Positions 17,778 through 27,456 of a stretch of 64,000 bases of DNA are shown here, piece by piece. Each line of letters begins with the position of its first letter. Positions within the stretch are counted from its first letter, which is position 1. The translations under genes were made by a program, and so were the position numbers. The stretch lies in contig CAVXGT010000019.1 in NCBI GenBank assembly GCA_963761475.1, forward strand, positions 434,001 through 498,000, in the 5' to 3' direction. The stretch comes from Ga0077555 sp963761475 (GTDB lineage: Bacteria; Pseudomonadota; Alphaproteobacteria; Rhizobiales; Hyphomicrobiaceae). Below the pieces are notes generated by a model. That model worked only from the letters and a program-made list of their open reading frames with translations, did no database searches and had not been told where the DNA came from.

Positions 17778-18752
17778 ATGTTCGAGCTAGTCGAGTTGAT
17801 CATGAAGCCGCAGTTCATGGTGATGATGCTTGCATCGATCGCCACGTTCGTGACGGTGTTGACGGTGGCGATGCCCGTGCTGCAGCGGGATCGCATGGGC
17901 CAGCGCATGAAGGTGATGGCGACCGAGCGCGACAAGATGCGGGCGCAGCGGATGGCGGAGCTGGCCAAGGATGGCGCGGCTGGCAGGCTGCGGCAGGCGC
18001 CGAAGGGCTTCATGCAGCAGATCGTCGACCAGTTCAATCTGCGCCAGTCGTTCGAATCGGAAGAGGTCAAGAACAAGCTGAAGATGGCCGGCCTGCGCGG
18101 CCAGGCGCCGCTTGTGGCCTACATGTTCTTCCGCTTGATTGCGCCGATCGTGGTGGCGATCTTCGCGTTGTTCTACCTGTTCCTCCTCTCCAATTTCCAA
18201 TATCCGCCGATCGTGAAGTTCGGCATGGCGATTGGCGCGGGCTATCTCGGCTTCTATCTGCCCAACATGATGGTCGAGAACCTCATCCAGAAGCGCCAGC
18301 AGTCGATTACGCAGTCGTTTCCGGATGCGCTGGACATGCTGCTGATCTGCGTGCAGGCGGGCATGTCGATCGAGGCGGCGTTCGGCAAGGTGTCGAAGGA
18401 AGTTGCCAGTCAATCGATGGAGCTGGCCGAGGAATTCAGCCTGACGACCGCGGAACTGTCCTATCTGCAGGATCGGCGGATGGCGTTCGAGAACCTCGGC
18501 AAGCGTACCGGCCTGCCCGGCATCAAGTCGGTTGCGACGGCGCTCATCCAGGCGGAGCGTTACGGTACGCCGGTGAGCCAGGCACTGCGCGTCATGGCCA
18601 AGGAAAACCGCGATGCGCGTATGTCGGAAGCCGAAAAGAAGGCCGCCGCATTGCCGCCGAAGCTGACGGTGCCGATGATCATCTTCTTCCTGCCGGTGCT
18701 GTTCGTCGTGATCCTCGGTCCCGCCGTGCTGCAGGTTATGAAGTGGGTCTAG
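17778..18752 (+). CDS. tadC: Flp pilus inner-membrane platform protein TadC
   Basis: A 324-residue partner of TadB with the same T2SSF fold: an N-terminal membrane segment (about 10-35), a basic cytoplasmic stretch, two membrane helices (about 110-165), the F domain with PDALDMLLICVQAGMSIEAAF, and a terminal helix. The start ATG at 17778 follows an AGAGG site. It ends the locus: a strong terminator follows 45 bp later. The tadD, tadE, tadF and tadG genes often found after tadC are absent here. Confidence 0.93.
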   Translation: MFELVELIMKPQFMVMMLASIATFVTVLTVAMPVLQRDRMGQRMKVMATERDKMRAQRMAELAKDGAAGRLRQAPKGFMQQIVDQFNLRQSFESEEVKNKLKMAGLRGQAPLVAYMFFRLIAPIVVAIFALFYLFLLSNFQYPPIVKFGMAIGAGYLGFYLPNMMVENLIQKRQQSITQSFPDALDMLLICVQAGMSIEAAFGKVSKEVASQSMELAEEFSLTTAELSYLQDRRMAFENLGKRTGLPGIKSVATALIQAERYGTPVSQALRVMAKENRDARMSEAEKKAAALPPKLTVPMIIFFLPVLFVVILGPAVLQVMKWV

Positions 18753-18795
18753 TGTGGCGCGCCGGCATGGCCTGCTGTAACCCTGCGAAATAGCA

Positions 18796-18825
18796 AAGAG
18801 CCGGCATTTTGCCGGCTCTTTTTTT
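18796..18825 (+). terminator. Rho-independent terminator of the Flp pilus locus
   Basis: A perfect 10-bp stem (18796-18805 with 18811-18820) with loop ATTTT is followed by a run of seven Ts. It lies 43 bp after the tadC stop. Confidence 0.9.
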
Positions 18826-18877
18826 GTGTCACGGCGAGCGCGCCGCGGCGGCGCGCCCCGTGTGGTTGCAGCTGAAC

Positions 18878-19834
18878 TCAGCCGGCAAATGCCGGTGCCA
18901 GCGCCTTGGTGATATCGGCTATGGCCTCGTTGGCTTTCGGCATGATCTTGCCATTCGACAGGAAGCCATGGAGCTGGCCGGGATAGCGGGTGATAGTGAC
19001 GGGGACGCCGGCCTTCTTCAGGACCTCAGCATAGGCTTCGCCTTCCGCACAAAGGGGATCGAAGCCCGCGAGGACGACGAGGGCGGGGGCCAGGTCCTTG
19101 TGGCTCGAGGCGAGCAACGGGGAGGCCCGCCAGTCCTTGCGCTCGGCGGCTTTGGGAATATAGAGGTCGATGAACCAGCGCATGGTGTCGTCGGTGAGCA
19201 GCAAGTCCTTGGTGAAGCGTCCGTAATAGTCGCCGCTCATGGACAGGTCGACGGCCGGATAGACCAGGATTTGTGCCTTCAGTTTCGGTGCCAGGCCGTC
19301 GCGGGCGGCGATGGCCATGGCGGCTGCGAGATTGCCGCCGGCGCTGTCACCGCCCACCGATACGCGGCTGGGGTCGATCCTAAGCATGTCGGCATTGGCA
19401 ACCGTCCACTTGAGGGCGGCGAGGCTGTCATCATAGGCCGCGGGGAAAACGTGCTCCGGGGCCATGCGATAGTCGACCGACAGCACGGCGCACTGTGCTT
19501 CGTTGGCGATGCGGCGGCAGACCCAGTCGTGGCTATCGAGGTCGCCCAGCACCCAGCCGCCGCCGTGATAGTAGACATGGACGGGAAGCGGGCCTAAATC
19601 GGCGGTGCCGGCGCCGCGATAGAAGCGTACGGGGACGGGGCCGTGGGGGCTGCCCGTTGCCTCGTACTCCTTGACACGATCGACCTGCGGGAGATCGGGC
19701 TGGGTTGCGAGGCGGCCGCGGCGGAACATCTCCTTGGCTTCTACTGGAGGCAAGGATTCGATGCGGGGACGGCCGAGCTTCTTCAGCAGGTCAAGGAAGT
19801 CCTGGGCGTCTTTGTCGAGTTTCATGGCGGGCAT
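18878..19834 (-). CDS. Alpha/beta hydrolase, hormone-sensitive-lipase (HSL) type esterase
   Basis: A carboxylesterase of about 318 residues. It shows the HSL oxyanion-hole motif HGGGWV, the nucleophile elbow GDSAGG, the acid in the AGFDPLCAEGEAY block and the catalytic histidine in PGQLHGF. The order and spacing are those of bacterial HSL family esterases acting on short acyl esters. Several starts are possible (19870, 19834, 19825); 19834 is chosen from family length and a nearby CCGGAG. It stands 183 bp after a DUF2059 gene, in a minus-strand catabolic group. The natural substrate is unknown. Confidence 0.88.
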   Translation of the reverse strand: MPAMKLDKDAQDFLDLLKKLGRPRIESLPPVEAKEMFRRGRLATQPDLPQVDRVKEYEATGSPHGPVPVRFYRGAGTADLGPLPVHVYYHGGGWVLGDLDSHDWVCRRIANEAQCAVLSVDYRMAPEHVFPAAYDDSLAALKWTVANADMLRIDPSRVSVGGDSAGGNLAAAMAIAARDGLAPKLKAQILVYPAVDLSMSGDYYGRFTKDLLLTDDTMRWFIDLYIPKAAERKDWRASPLLASSHKDLAPALVVLAGFDPLCAEGEAYAEVLKKAGVPVTITRYPGQLHGFLSNGKIMPKANEAIADITKALAPAFAG

Positions 19835-20017
19835 GCTCCGGTAGGTCGTTTGCTGGATGTCGGCTGCCATTGCAGCCGAGGGCTTGGAGAACTGCAAGAG
19901 GCGGAATGGCGATGTGCTGGCACGATCCGCTGTGTACCTCAGGAAAATCCAACGCGGGCTGGTATGAAATGTTGGCACTCGTGCAGACGTGGCAGCCCTC
20001 GGCGCTGGCAACATTCA

Positions 20018-20521
20018 CTAGAGATCGACGCCGCGCCGCCTCAGCTCTTCCTTTGCCTCCTGGACGATCTCAGCACCGATCTGAGCCCCCCATTTCTGTC
20101 CGGCAGCCATCGAGTCACGTAGCAATCCAGGCTGCGCCGCGACGAAGCGCCTGCCGGTTGGCGATTTGTAGAACGTATTGAGATCATGCATGTCCGTGAG
20201 GCTCAGCTGCCTGGCGTAGATGGCAACGACCTGCTCGATGAGCTCATCTTTCCGTTTCACAAACCGGTCGTGCATTTCGGCGAAGGTTTTTTTTATGGTT
20301 TCCGCATGCTCGGGCTTTTCTTGCACCATTTGCGCGGTCATCAGGCCGATCATCTGCTGGATGACCAGATCGAACTGCTTGTGTGATCCTGTCAGGATCA
20401 TCAGTTCACGCGCGGCCGTTAGCCGCTCGGCGCCATCGTCGGCGGGCTTCTGGGCGAGCGCTGGTAGCGTCAGCGATGTCGCCACGACAGCCGCAAGTAC
20501 AATTCGTCGGCACACGCTCAT
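20018..20521 (-). CDS. DUF2059 family exported protein
   Basis: A 167-residue protein with a clear signal peptide (about 23 residues, ending ALA before QKPADD). A helical DUF2059-type domain with DLNTFYKSPTGRRF near residue 115 follows. Members are periplasmic, common in proteobacteria and uncharacterised. The start has GGAGG 8 nt upstream. It lies 54 bp after an alpha/beta hydrolase gene and may share its transcript. Confidence 0.85.
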   Translation of the reverse strand: MSVCRRIVLAAVVATSLTLPALAQKPADDGAERLTAARELMILTGSHKQFDLVIQQMIGLMTAQMVQEKPEHAETIKKTFAEMHDRFVKRKDELIEQVVAIYARQLSLTDMHDLNTFYKSPTGRRFVAAQPGLLRDSMAAGQKWGAQIGAEIVQEAKEELRRRGVDL

Positions 20522-20575
20522 CGTCTCGCCTCCAAGAGCCCCCTGCTGGTGCGGCGCTGTCGGTCCGCGCAGCTT

Positions 20576-21358
20576 TTACGACATGAAATCGAGAATAGCC
20601 TTTGCCGTTGCCGCGGGCTGATCGAGTTCGGCCAGATGGCCGGCGCTTGGAATAGACTTGATCGTGGTCTTGGTGCCGGTCATGGCGGCGGCCATCTTCT
20701 TGGCGTAGCTCGGCGGCATCAGTCGGTCCTGCTCGCCCCACAGCAGTAGCGTTGGCGCGAGGATCAGCGGCAGGCGCTTTTCGAGCTTGGTATTGCCGAG
20801 CGGCCAGAAAACGCGCGCTGCGGCCTCGGTGGCGCGGATCTGCTCGATCGGCCATTCGACCGAGTTCGCGCCGGGTGGCACAGCCTTGTAATCCTTCCAG
20901 ATCTGGGGATTGGCGCAGAGGATGCCGGGTTGGTCGTCGGGGCGCTGGGCCCAGGGATCGGCGGGAGGATCGTTTTCGTCGAATAGGCCGAAGGGCGCGA
21001 TCAGGGCAGCGCGCTTGACCTTGTGGGGCCAAAGCGCGGCGAACTCGGCGACGAACGAGCCACCGACTGAGGAACCCGCGATGTCCTCGCCTTCGAGGCC
21101 GGCCTTCACGATCAACTGGCGGATGGCGACGATCCAGTCGAGATGACTGTCGAGCAGCGTGTGGCCCGTGGCGCCGGGAGTGCCGGGGATCGAGGGGGCG
21201 ATGACCGTGCGGGTCTTTGCCAGCTCATCGAGAAATGGCGTCCAGCGCGGGAGGCCACCGAAACCAGCAAGCCAACCGATTTTCGGGCCTGAGCCTTTGG
21301 TCCAGATGCGGCAGGGGTGACCATTGATATCGATGGTGGTGGTGGTGGGCTCGGACAC
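20576..21358 (-). CDS. Alpha/beta-fold hydrolase
   Basis: A 260-residue hydrolase of the alpha/beta superfamily. The nucleophile elbow reads GSSVGGSF (serine near residue 96), the acid lies in LLLWGEQDRLMPP and the histidine in SAGHLAELDQP close to the C-terminus. The start is GTG at 21358 with GAGGAG upstream. It lies 71 bp after the first luciferase-like gene on the same strand, so it probably hydrolyses a lactone or ester made in the same pathway; that role is inference. Confidence 0.88.
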   Translation of the reverse strand: MSEPTTTTIDINGHPCRIWTKGSGPKIGWLAGFGGLPRWTPFLDELAKTRTVIAPSIPGTPGATGHTLLDSHLDWIVAIRQLIVKAGLEGEDIAGSSVGGSFVAEFAALWPHKVKRAALIAPFGLFDENDPPADPWAQRPDDQPGILCANPQIWKDYKAVPPGANSVEWPIEQIRATEAAARVFWPLGNTKLEKRLPLILAPTLLLWGEQDRLMPPSYAKKMAAAMTGTKTTIKSIPSAGHLAELDQPAATAKAILDFMS

Positions 21359-21429
21359 AGGACTGGGCTCCTCAGGTTTTCATGAACTCGAATGCGGCGG
21401 ACCTGCGCCGCAGGGAGGGCGTGCGGCGA

Positions 21430-22696
21430 TCACTCGGCGGCCTGAACCCCAGGCCTGAACGCCGGCAGGGCTGCGCGGGTCGCGTCGGCCATCGGCTTCG
21501 GCCACCACTTGTGCTCCCATTCGGCAAACAACGGCTTGAGCTTCGGCATCACCTTCTCGGCAAAGAGGCGAGTGTTGTACTGGGTCAGCTGCTTGCTCAT
21601 GTTGCCGTATTGAAGCAGCAGCATCAGGTTGCCGACATTCATGTTTACGGCGACCTCGCGCAACTGCTCCACGACCTCGTCGGGGTTGCCGATGATGACG
21701 TAACCGTCGTCGACGATCTCTTGCATGGTGGTCGGGCGCTTCTTGAATTTCTCCTGGTAGGAGGCTGCCTTGACGACCTGGCTCTGCAAGCCGACGCGCT
21801 GGGTGGCTTCGGTGACGTAGCCTGGCGGCTGGGCAAACTTCGGATCGATGTGCAGGCAGCGGCCATAGAAGTATTCGGCGGCTTCCGCATACCGCTCGAG
21901 CGCCTCGCTGCGAGTCTCGGCCACGCCGACGAATTGCAGGAAATCCAGCCCTGTAGGGATTTCGGTCCTTGCCGAGCTTGTCCATCTCGTCCCAGAAGCC
22001 CTTCATGACGCCTAGGCCGGTCTTGTAGCCGTAGTAGGACAGGTAGCAGTAGACGTAGTCCATCTCGGCGCACCACTGCCAGGTCTCGACCGAGCCGCCG
22101 CCCGGAATCCAGATCGGGGGATGGGGGTCATTCTGGATCGGACGGGGCCAGACGTTGACATAGCGCTGCTGGTTGAAGCGGCCATTGAAGGCGAACGTCT
22201 CCTTCTCGGTCCAGGCCTTGACGACGAGGTCGTGAGCCTCGTGATAGCGCTCGCGCAGCATCGAGGGGTTCTGGCCGTAGGCGTAGCAGGTGTCCATCGG
22301 CGAGCCGACGGGGAAGCCTGCGATCAGGCGACCGCCCGATATGCAATCGATCATCGCGAACTCTTCGGCGACACGGGTCGGCGGATTGTAGAGTGCGAGG
22401 GAATTGCCCATGACGCAGATCGCGGTGTCGGTGGTGCGCCTGGATAGTGCGGAGGCGATCAGGTTCGGCGACGGCATCAGGCCGTAGCCGTTGTTGTGGT
22501 GCTCGTTGCAGCAGATGGCGTCGAAGCCCACGCCCGCGGCGAACTCCATCTCGTCCATGAAGTCGTTGTACATGTGATGGGCGCGCTCGGGATCGAAGAG
22601 CGAGGAATGGATGTCGACCCACACTGACGGATGCTTCTGCTTGAAGTCGTCCGGCAGCTCCGTATAGGGCATCAGGTGAAACCACATGAGCTTCAT
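21430..22696 (-). CDS. Luciferase-like flavin-dependent monooxygenase (tandem copy 1), frameshifted in this sequence
   Basis: An LLM-class flavin monooxygenase of about 421 residues. The N-terminal frame (MKLMWFHLMPYTELPDD) runs through EHHNNGYGLMPSPNLIASAL, MGNSLALYNPP and GGGSVETWQWCAEMDYVY to NPYRAG. Then an extra base in the TTT at about 21941-21944 shifts the frame, and FVGVAETRSEALERYAEA continues in another frame to PAFRPGVQAAE. The span is 3n+1. The gene is a close paralogue of the next upstream gene and lies about 400 bp after it. Such enzymes oxidise terpenoid ketones, alkanesulfonates or aldehydes; the substrate is unknown. Confidence 0.85.
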
Positions 22697-23095
22697 GGAG
22701 CGTGCTCCTCATTCATGGCGGGCTTGGATGACCGGCCAAAGCCGCTTTGCAATCGCCGGTTTGAAACCTTAAACTTGCTTGCCGAATACTCCAGCGCTTC
22801 GACCGATGTCGGACGCGCCCGATGGTTGGAAAATCCTGGCGCGGGCTGATTGATCGCGTTGTCGTTCCCTTGGCCGAGGATTGACGTTCATTACCGTCGC
22901 CGGCCTCGCCCACATAGCCCTCCGGGCTCGTCGTTGCTTCAATGTCTACCTGGCAGTCCTGCTCATCGCCGGCCTGCTGCTCGCCGCATGCATCTATCCG
23001 GTTGCCAGCACGGGCCTTGTGGAGCCTCACTGGCGCCGCCGCGGCTGCCGGCACGAGATTGGCAGCCGTGCCATCGGCGTGGCGGCGCCGGGGGA
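22697..23095. other. Gap between the tandem luciferase-like genes
   Basis: About 400 bp with no gene I trust. An 8-bp stem-loop (23042-23049 with 23061-23068) lies 28 bp beyond the stop of the upstream gene and may slow transcription or protect the message. A plus-strand TTG frame from 22881 has a lipoprotein-like start but runs antisense into the next gene and was rejected. Confidence 0.4.
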
Positions 23096-24422
23096 TCACT
23101 CCGCCGCCTGCACACCCGGCACGAAGGCGGGGAGCTCCGCGCGCTTGGCCTTCTCCATGGGCTTTGGCCACCACTTGTCCTCCCACTCGGCAAACAGCGG
23201 GCGGAGTTTCGGCGCCACCTTTTCAGCAAACATCTTGGTGTTGAACTTGGCCAGATCCTTGCTCATGTTGCCGTACTGCAGGAGCAGCATGAGGTGGCCG
23301 ACGTTCATGTTGACCGCGACCTCGCGCAACTGCTCCTCGACATCCTTCGGCGAGCCGACGATGACGTAGCCGCGGTCGACGATGTCGTCCATGGTCTTGG
23401 CGACCATGTTGAAGCGGGTGCCCGTGGTCGAGCCCGTGGTCCCTTGGGCTGCGAGCGCGTCCTTGCCCTTTGCCGGATCTGAGGCGGCCTCCGCTGCCGC
23501 GCGGACCTGGCTCTCGAGGCCGACGCGCTGGGTGGCCTCGGTGTTGTAGCCGGGGGGGCTTGCGTACTTCAGGTCGACGTGGAGGCAGCGGCCATAGAAG
23601 TATTCCGCAGCTTCGGCATAGCGCTCCATGGCTTCGGAGCGGGTTTCGGCCACGCCGACGAACTGCAGGAAGCCGGCGCGGTAGGGATTGCGATCCTTGC
23701 CGAGCTTCTCCATCTCGCCCCAGAAGCCCTGCATGGTCTTCAGGCCGGCCTTGTAGCCGTAGTAGGAGAGGTAGGCGTAGACGTAGTCCATTTTGGCGCA
23801 CCAGGCCCAGGTCTCGACCGAGCCACCGCCCGGGATCCAGACGGGGGGGTGGGGCTGCTGGACGGGGCGCGGCCAGATATTGACGTAGCGCTGCTGATTG
23901 AAACGGCCGTTGAAGGCGAACGTTTCCTTCTCCGTCCAGGCGCGCATGACCAGATCGTGCGCTTCCATGTAGCGCTCGCGCAGCATCGAGGGGTTGGTGC
24001 CATAAGCGTAGCAGGTGTCCATTGGCGTGCCGACGGGGAAGCCCGCGATGAGGCGGCCACCGGAGATGCAGTCGATCATCGCGAACTCTTCCGCGAACTC
24101 GGGTCGGCGGATTGTAGAGCGCGAGGGAATTGCCCATGACGCAGATGGCGGTGTCGGTCGTGCGCCGGGCGAGCGCGGAGGCGATCAGGTTCGGCGACGG
24201 CATCAGGCCGTAGCCGTTGGAGTGGTGCTCGTTGACGCAAACGGCGTCGAAGCCGCAATCGGCGGCAAACTCGAGCTCGTCCATGAAGTCATTGTACATC
24301 AGGTGGGCGCGCTTGGGATCGAACAGCGTCGAATGGATGTCGACCCATACTGACGGATGCTTCTCGCGGAAGTCGTCCGGCAGCTCGGTATAAGGCATGA
24401 GGTGGAACCACATGAGCTTCAT
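23096..24422 (-). CDS. Luciferase-like flavin-dependent monooxygenase (tandem copy 2), frameshifted in this sequence
   Basis: Paralogue of the preceding entry, about 441 residues. The start MKLMWFHLMPYTELPDD follows a GGAGG site. The frame breaks at about 24094-24097, just after LALYNPPTRV, where one extra base separates it from EEFAMIDCISGGRLIAGFPV in the next frame. From there it runs intact to PAFVPGVQAAE. It carries about 20 residues more than copy 1, an alanine/glycine-rich stretch near residue 300 (about 23490). The 3n+1 span fits one inserted base. It is first in a likely leftward unit with copy 1 and the alpha/beta hydrolase. Confidence 0.85.
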
Positions 24423-24679
24423 GGAAGGCCTCCGCTGTCGACGATTGATCTGCGACCGCGCAGGGCATGGCGCCTGCGCAGAATTGGACTTAGTCTCCAA
24501 TAAGTCCGGACAGGGTGCAAGCGGTGTGTGGACGGGTGTGCGTTTGGGGACGAGGCCTCGTGAGCGCGTGCCAGGGGGCATTGCAAGGCGGTGCAAGCCC
24601 GCCTATCTCTGGCTTTGACGGGGCCAGCTCCTTGCCGCTCCCGCGCCCACCCCTACCCCCTGTATGGCGGCCTTTACTC

Positions 24680-25189
24680 ATGCCCCTCACGCGTGCCCAG
24701 CTTTTTGCCCATCTCGACGACCTCGGTATCAAGACCCGGACGGTGGCGCATGCCCCCGTGTTCACGGTTGGCGAAAGCGACGCGCTGCACCGCGAGATCG
24801 AGGGGGGGCATACCAAGAACCTGTTCCTCAAGGACGCCAAGGGGCAGCTCTGGCTGATCGTGGCGGAGGCCCATACACCTATTGATCTCAAGGCCTTGCC
24901 GAAAGTGATCGGGTCGGCCCGACTGTCATTCGGCAAGCCTGAGCTGCTGATGGAGGTGCTGGGCGTGGCGCCCGGCTCCGTCACGGCGCTGGCGATCGTC
25001 AACGATACAACCCATCGTGTGAGTGTGGTGGTGGACGAGCGCTTGATGGGCTATGATCTGATCAATTGTCATCCGCTGGAGAATACGGCGACGACGTCGA
25101 TCGGGCGGGAAGACTTGCTGCGTTTCATGGCAGCGTGCGGGGTGGTTCCGCGCGTTCTGCCGTTGACAGGTGGGCAAACCGGACACTGA
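24680..25189 (+). CDS. Prolyl-tRNA editing protein, ProX/PrdX type (YbaK domain)
   Basis: A 169-residue protein of the YbaK/ProRS-INS superfamily, which removes alanine or a related amino acid from mischarged tRNA-Pro in trans. Family features are the lysine in GGHTKNLFLKDAKG, the central ALAIVNDTTHRVSVVVDE and the late NCHPLENTATTSI block. It is a free-standing single domain, as in alphaproteobacteria whose ProRS lacks the editing insert. The ATG at 24680 matches the family start (PLTRAQLFAHLDDLGI). It precedes the CnoX-type gene by about 70 bp. Confidence 0.9.
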   Translation: MPLTRAQLFAHLDDLGIKTRTVAHAPVFTVGESDALHREIEGGHTKNLFLKDAKGQLWLIVAEAHTPIDLKALPKVIGSARLSFGKPELLMEVLGVAPGSVTALAIVNDTTHRVSVVVDERLMGYDLINCHPLENTATTSIGREDLLRFMAACGVVPRVLPLTGGQTGH

Positions 25190-25260
25190 GGAGCCATGAC
25201 GCGCTGCCGATCCGTTGCCCAAAACATGCCTTGCGAGAGACTGGCGAGGGCGCCAGCGCC

Positions 25261-26199
25261 ATGGAGAGAATGATGGAGTTTGGTCAGCGTGGTCCCGGCG
25301 GGGCCGATGGTGGTGGGGCGGTTGCCGGCGGCAGCGCCATCATGGACAGCAGCACGGCCGGTTTTCGCGCCGACGTGCTCGAAGCCTCTCGGGACATGCC
25401 CGTCATCGTCGACTTCTGGGCGCCATGGTGTGGACCTTGCAAGCAACTGACGCCGGTGCTCGAGAAGGTGGTCAAGTCCTTCGGCGGCAAGGTGCGGTTG
25501 GTCAAGATCAACATCGACGAGCATCCGGCCATCGCCGGTCAGTTGCGTGTCCAGTCGATCCCGACGGTCTATGCCTTCCGCGACGGTCGACCGATCGACG
25601 GGTTTCAGGGCGCGCTGCCCGAGGGGCAGGTGCGGCAGTTCATCGAGCGGCTTGTCGGCGACGAGATGGGCGCGGATCTGGCGCAAGCGGTCGAAGAGGC
25701 CGACAAGCTACTGGCTGGCGGCGATGTGCAGAGTGCGGCCGAGATCTTCGCCGCCGTGCTCAAGGAGGATCGCGAGAACCTCGCGGCGCTGGCGGGTCTT
25801 GCAAAGTGCTACCTGCAGACCGGCGATCTCGACCGTGCAGAGCAGACCATCGGGTTGGCGCCGCCGGACAAGCAATCGTCGCAGCCGCTGGCGGGTGTGA
25901 AAGCCGCCATCGATCTGGCGCGGCGCGGCGCCAATCCCGACAACACCGGTGAACTCAGGGCCAAGGTGGCGGCCAACCCGGCCGATCACCAGTCGCGTAT
26001 TGATCTTGCCGTGGCGCTGGCTGCGTCTGGCGACAAAGAGAGCGCTGTCACGGAGCTGCTCGAGGCCTTCCGGCGAGACAAGGAATGGAATGAGCAGGCA
26101 GCGCGCAAGCAGTTGCTGCAATTGTTCGAGGCGTGGGGACCGAAGGACCCGGCGACCATGGATGGCCGGCGCCGGTTGTCGTCGCTGCTGTTCTCGTGA
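25261..26199 (+). CDS. Thioredoxin-TPR fusion, CnoX (YbbN) type co-chaperone
   Basis: A protein of about 312 residues with a glycine-rich leader, then a thioredoxin domain with an intact active site WCGPC at 56-60. A C-terminal TPR-like helical region (about 140-305) follows, containing LLAGGDVQSAAEIFAAVLKE. This is the layout of CnoX, which holds and protects oxidised proteins for GroEL/DnaK. E. coli CnoX has SXXC, whereas the CXXC here suggests redox activity. ATGs at 25261, 25270 and 25273 compete; GGAGAG at 25263 may serve the later ones. It begins the CnoX-LON-Trm112 trio. Confidence 0.9.
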   Translation: MERMMEFGQRGPGGADGGGAVAGGSAIMDSSTAGFRADVLEASRDMPVIVDFWAPWCGPCKQLTPVLEKVVKSFGGKVRLVKINIDEHPAIAGQLRVQSIPTVYAFRDGRPIDGFQGALPEGQVRQFIERLVGDEMGADLAQAVEEADKLLAGGDVQSAAEIFAAVLKEDRENLAALAGLAKCYLQTGDLDRAEQTIGLAPPDKQSSQPLAGVKAAIDLARRGANPDNTGELRAKVAANPADHQSRIDLAVALAASGDKESAVTELLEAFRRDKEWNEQAARKQLLQLFEAWGPKDPATMDGRRRLSSLLFS

Positions 26200-26407
26200 T
26201 GATGGCAGGAGGCTGGCGGGATCGGTAACGTCGCTGCCATGACGGCAAGGCGTGCTCGGTTGCAAACGGCAGCGGGGCGTGCCTACGTGAAGCCTGCTGC
26301 AGGTGCAGCCTGCAGACTTGACGTGGCCTTGAGCCGGGCTTGGCGGCGATGGGCTGGCAGTCGCCACCCGGTTTCAGGGCCCGGGTCGGCGGCGATCAGG
26401 AGGTGAT

Positions 26408-27085
26408 ATGCCTCGACGCTACAACTCGACTGCGGATCTTCCGAACGAGATTCCGGTTTTCCCTCTGGCAGGCGCCATTCTCCTGCCGCGCGCCACTTTG
26501 CCGCTCAATATCTTCGAGCCGCGCTACCTGAGGCTCTTCGACGACGTCATGAGTGGGCATCGGCTGGTTGGCATCGTGCAACCGGCCGGCGAGGGCGGGC
26601 CAACGGGATCGCCGCAGGAACGCCATGCGCCGTTGCTCGAGGTCGGTTGTGTCGGTCGCGTCACGACGTATCAGGAGCATGAGGACGGACGGCTCACCAT
26701 CGTGCTGACGGGCATTGCGCGGTTCCGTGCGACCGGCGAGGTCGAGACGGGGCTTCCCTACCGCGCCTTGTCGGTCGATTGCACCGCATTCGCTGACGAT
26801 CTGGAGCCAGGCGTCGGGGAAGATGACGTCGATCGGGACCGACTGCTCGAGACGCTCAACCGCTACCTTGCGCAACGCAACCTCAAGGCGGACTGGAGCG
26901 CCATCTCCCGCACCGGCTCGGAGCGGCTGATCAACTGGCTGTCTGTCGCGAGCCCGTTCGGCGGGGCCGAAAAGCAGGCACTGCTGGAGGCGCGCACGTT
27001 GCGCGAACGGGCGGAGGCCTTGGTGACGCTGGCCGAGATCGAGTTGGCGACTGGGGGCAGCGACGGCGGCGGGCGGGTGCAGTGA
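26408..27085 (+). CDS. LON substrate-binding-domain protein
   Basis: A 225-residue protein that is only the N-terminal (substrate-recognition) domain of Lon, without ATPase or protease parts. It starts EIPVFPLAGAILLPRATLPLNIFEPRYLR, the classic LON signature, then RLVGIVQP, GRVTTYQEHEDGRLTIVLTGIARFR and a helical tail. Free-standing LON-domain proteins of this kind are conserved next to CnoX and Trm112 genes in Hyphomicrobiales. Function is not known; a role in protein quality control is suggested by the neighbours. AGGAGG precedes the ATG. Confidence 0.9.
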   Translation: MPRRYNSTADLPNEIPVFPLAGAILLPRATLPLNIFEPRYLRLFDDVMSGHRLVGIVQPAGEGGPTGSPQERHAPLLEVGCVGRVTTYQEHEDGRLTIVLTGIARFRATGEVETGLPYRALSVDCTAFADDLEPGVGEDDVDRDRLLETLNRYLAQRNLKADWSAISRTGSERLINWLSVASPFGGAEKQALLEARTLRERAEALVTLAEIELATGGSDGGGRVQ

Positions 27086-27330
27086 TGGCAGGTGACGACG
27101 AGGGCGCGGATGCGGTGGGCGAGGTGCCGGCCGGTGACGTGGCCGCCGGCCCGCCAGAGCGCGTCGATCCGAGGTTGCTCGAATTCCTGGTGTGTCCGTT
27201 GACGAAGACGTCGCTCGTCTATGACGAGGCCCGCCAAGAGCTGATCAGCCGCAAGGCCCGGCTGGCGTTTCCGATTCGCCGGGGGGTGCCGCATCTGGTG
27301 CCGTCGGAAGCCCGCCATCTCGACGACTGA
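27085..27330 (+). CDS. Trm112 family protein
   Basis: An 81-residue small protein. After an acidic leader it shows the UPF0434/Trm112 core: LLEFLVCPLTKTSLVYD, then ELISRKARLAFPIRRGVPHLV. Many members bind zinc or activate methyltransferases; bacterial single-domain forms are poorly studied. Only one of the usual cysteines is visible (FLVCPLT), so zinc binding is doubtful. The start codon ATG overlaps the upstream TGA by one base, showing translational coupling to the LON-domain gene. Confidence 0.88.
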   Translation: MAGDDEGADAVGEVPAGDVAAGPPERVDPRLLEFLVCPLTKTSLVYDEARQELISRKARLAFPIRRGVPHLVPSEARHLDD

Positions 27331-27456
27331 GCCCCGTTGCGCGCCGGGCTCGGCAAGTGCATCTGTCAGCCGAAGCAGGGCGGGTGGCACTGAGCAAAGG
27401 TCGCTGCCGGATGTGGTGATCCGGCAGCTCGAGACGCAGACGTTGGCAGTTTCGCT

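Noticed and set aside
22881..23369. A plus-strand TTG frame with a hydrophobic, lipobox-like start
   Set aside because: It has no good ribosome site, a rare start codon, and its second half is antisense to the luciferase-like gene.
27082..27330. GTG at 27082 as the start of the Trm112 protein
   Set aside because: The ATG three bases on gives a TGATG stop-start junction with the previous gene and the same protein.
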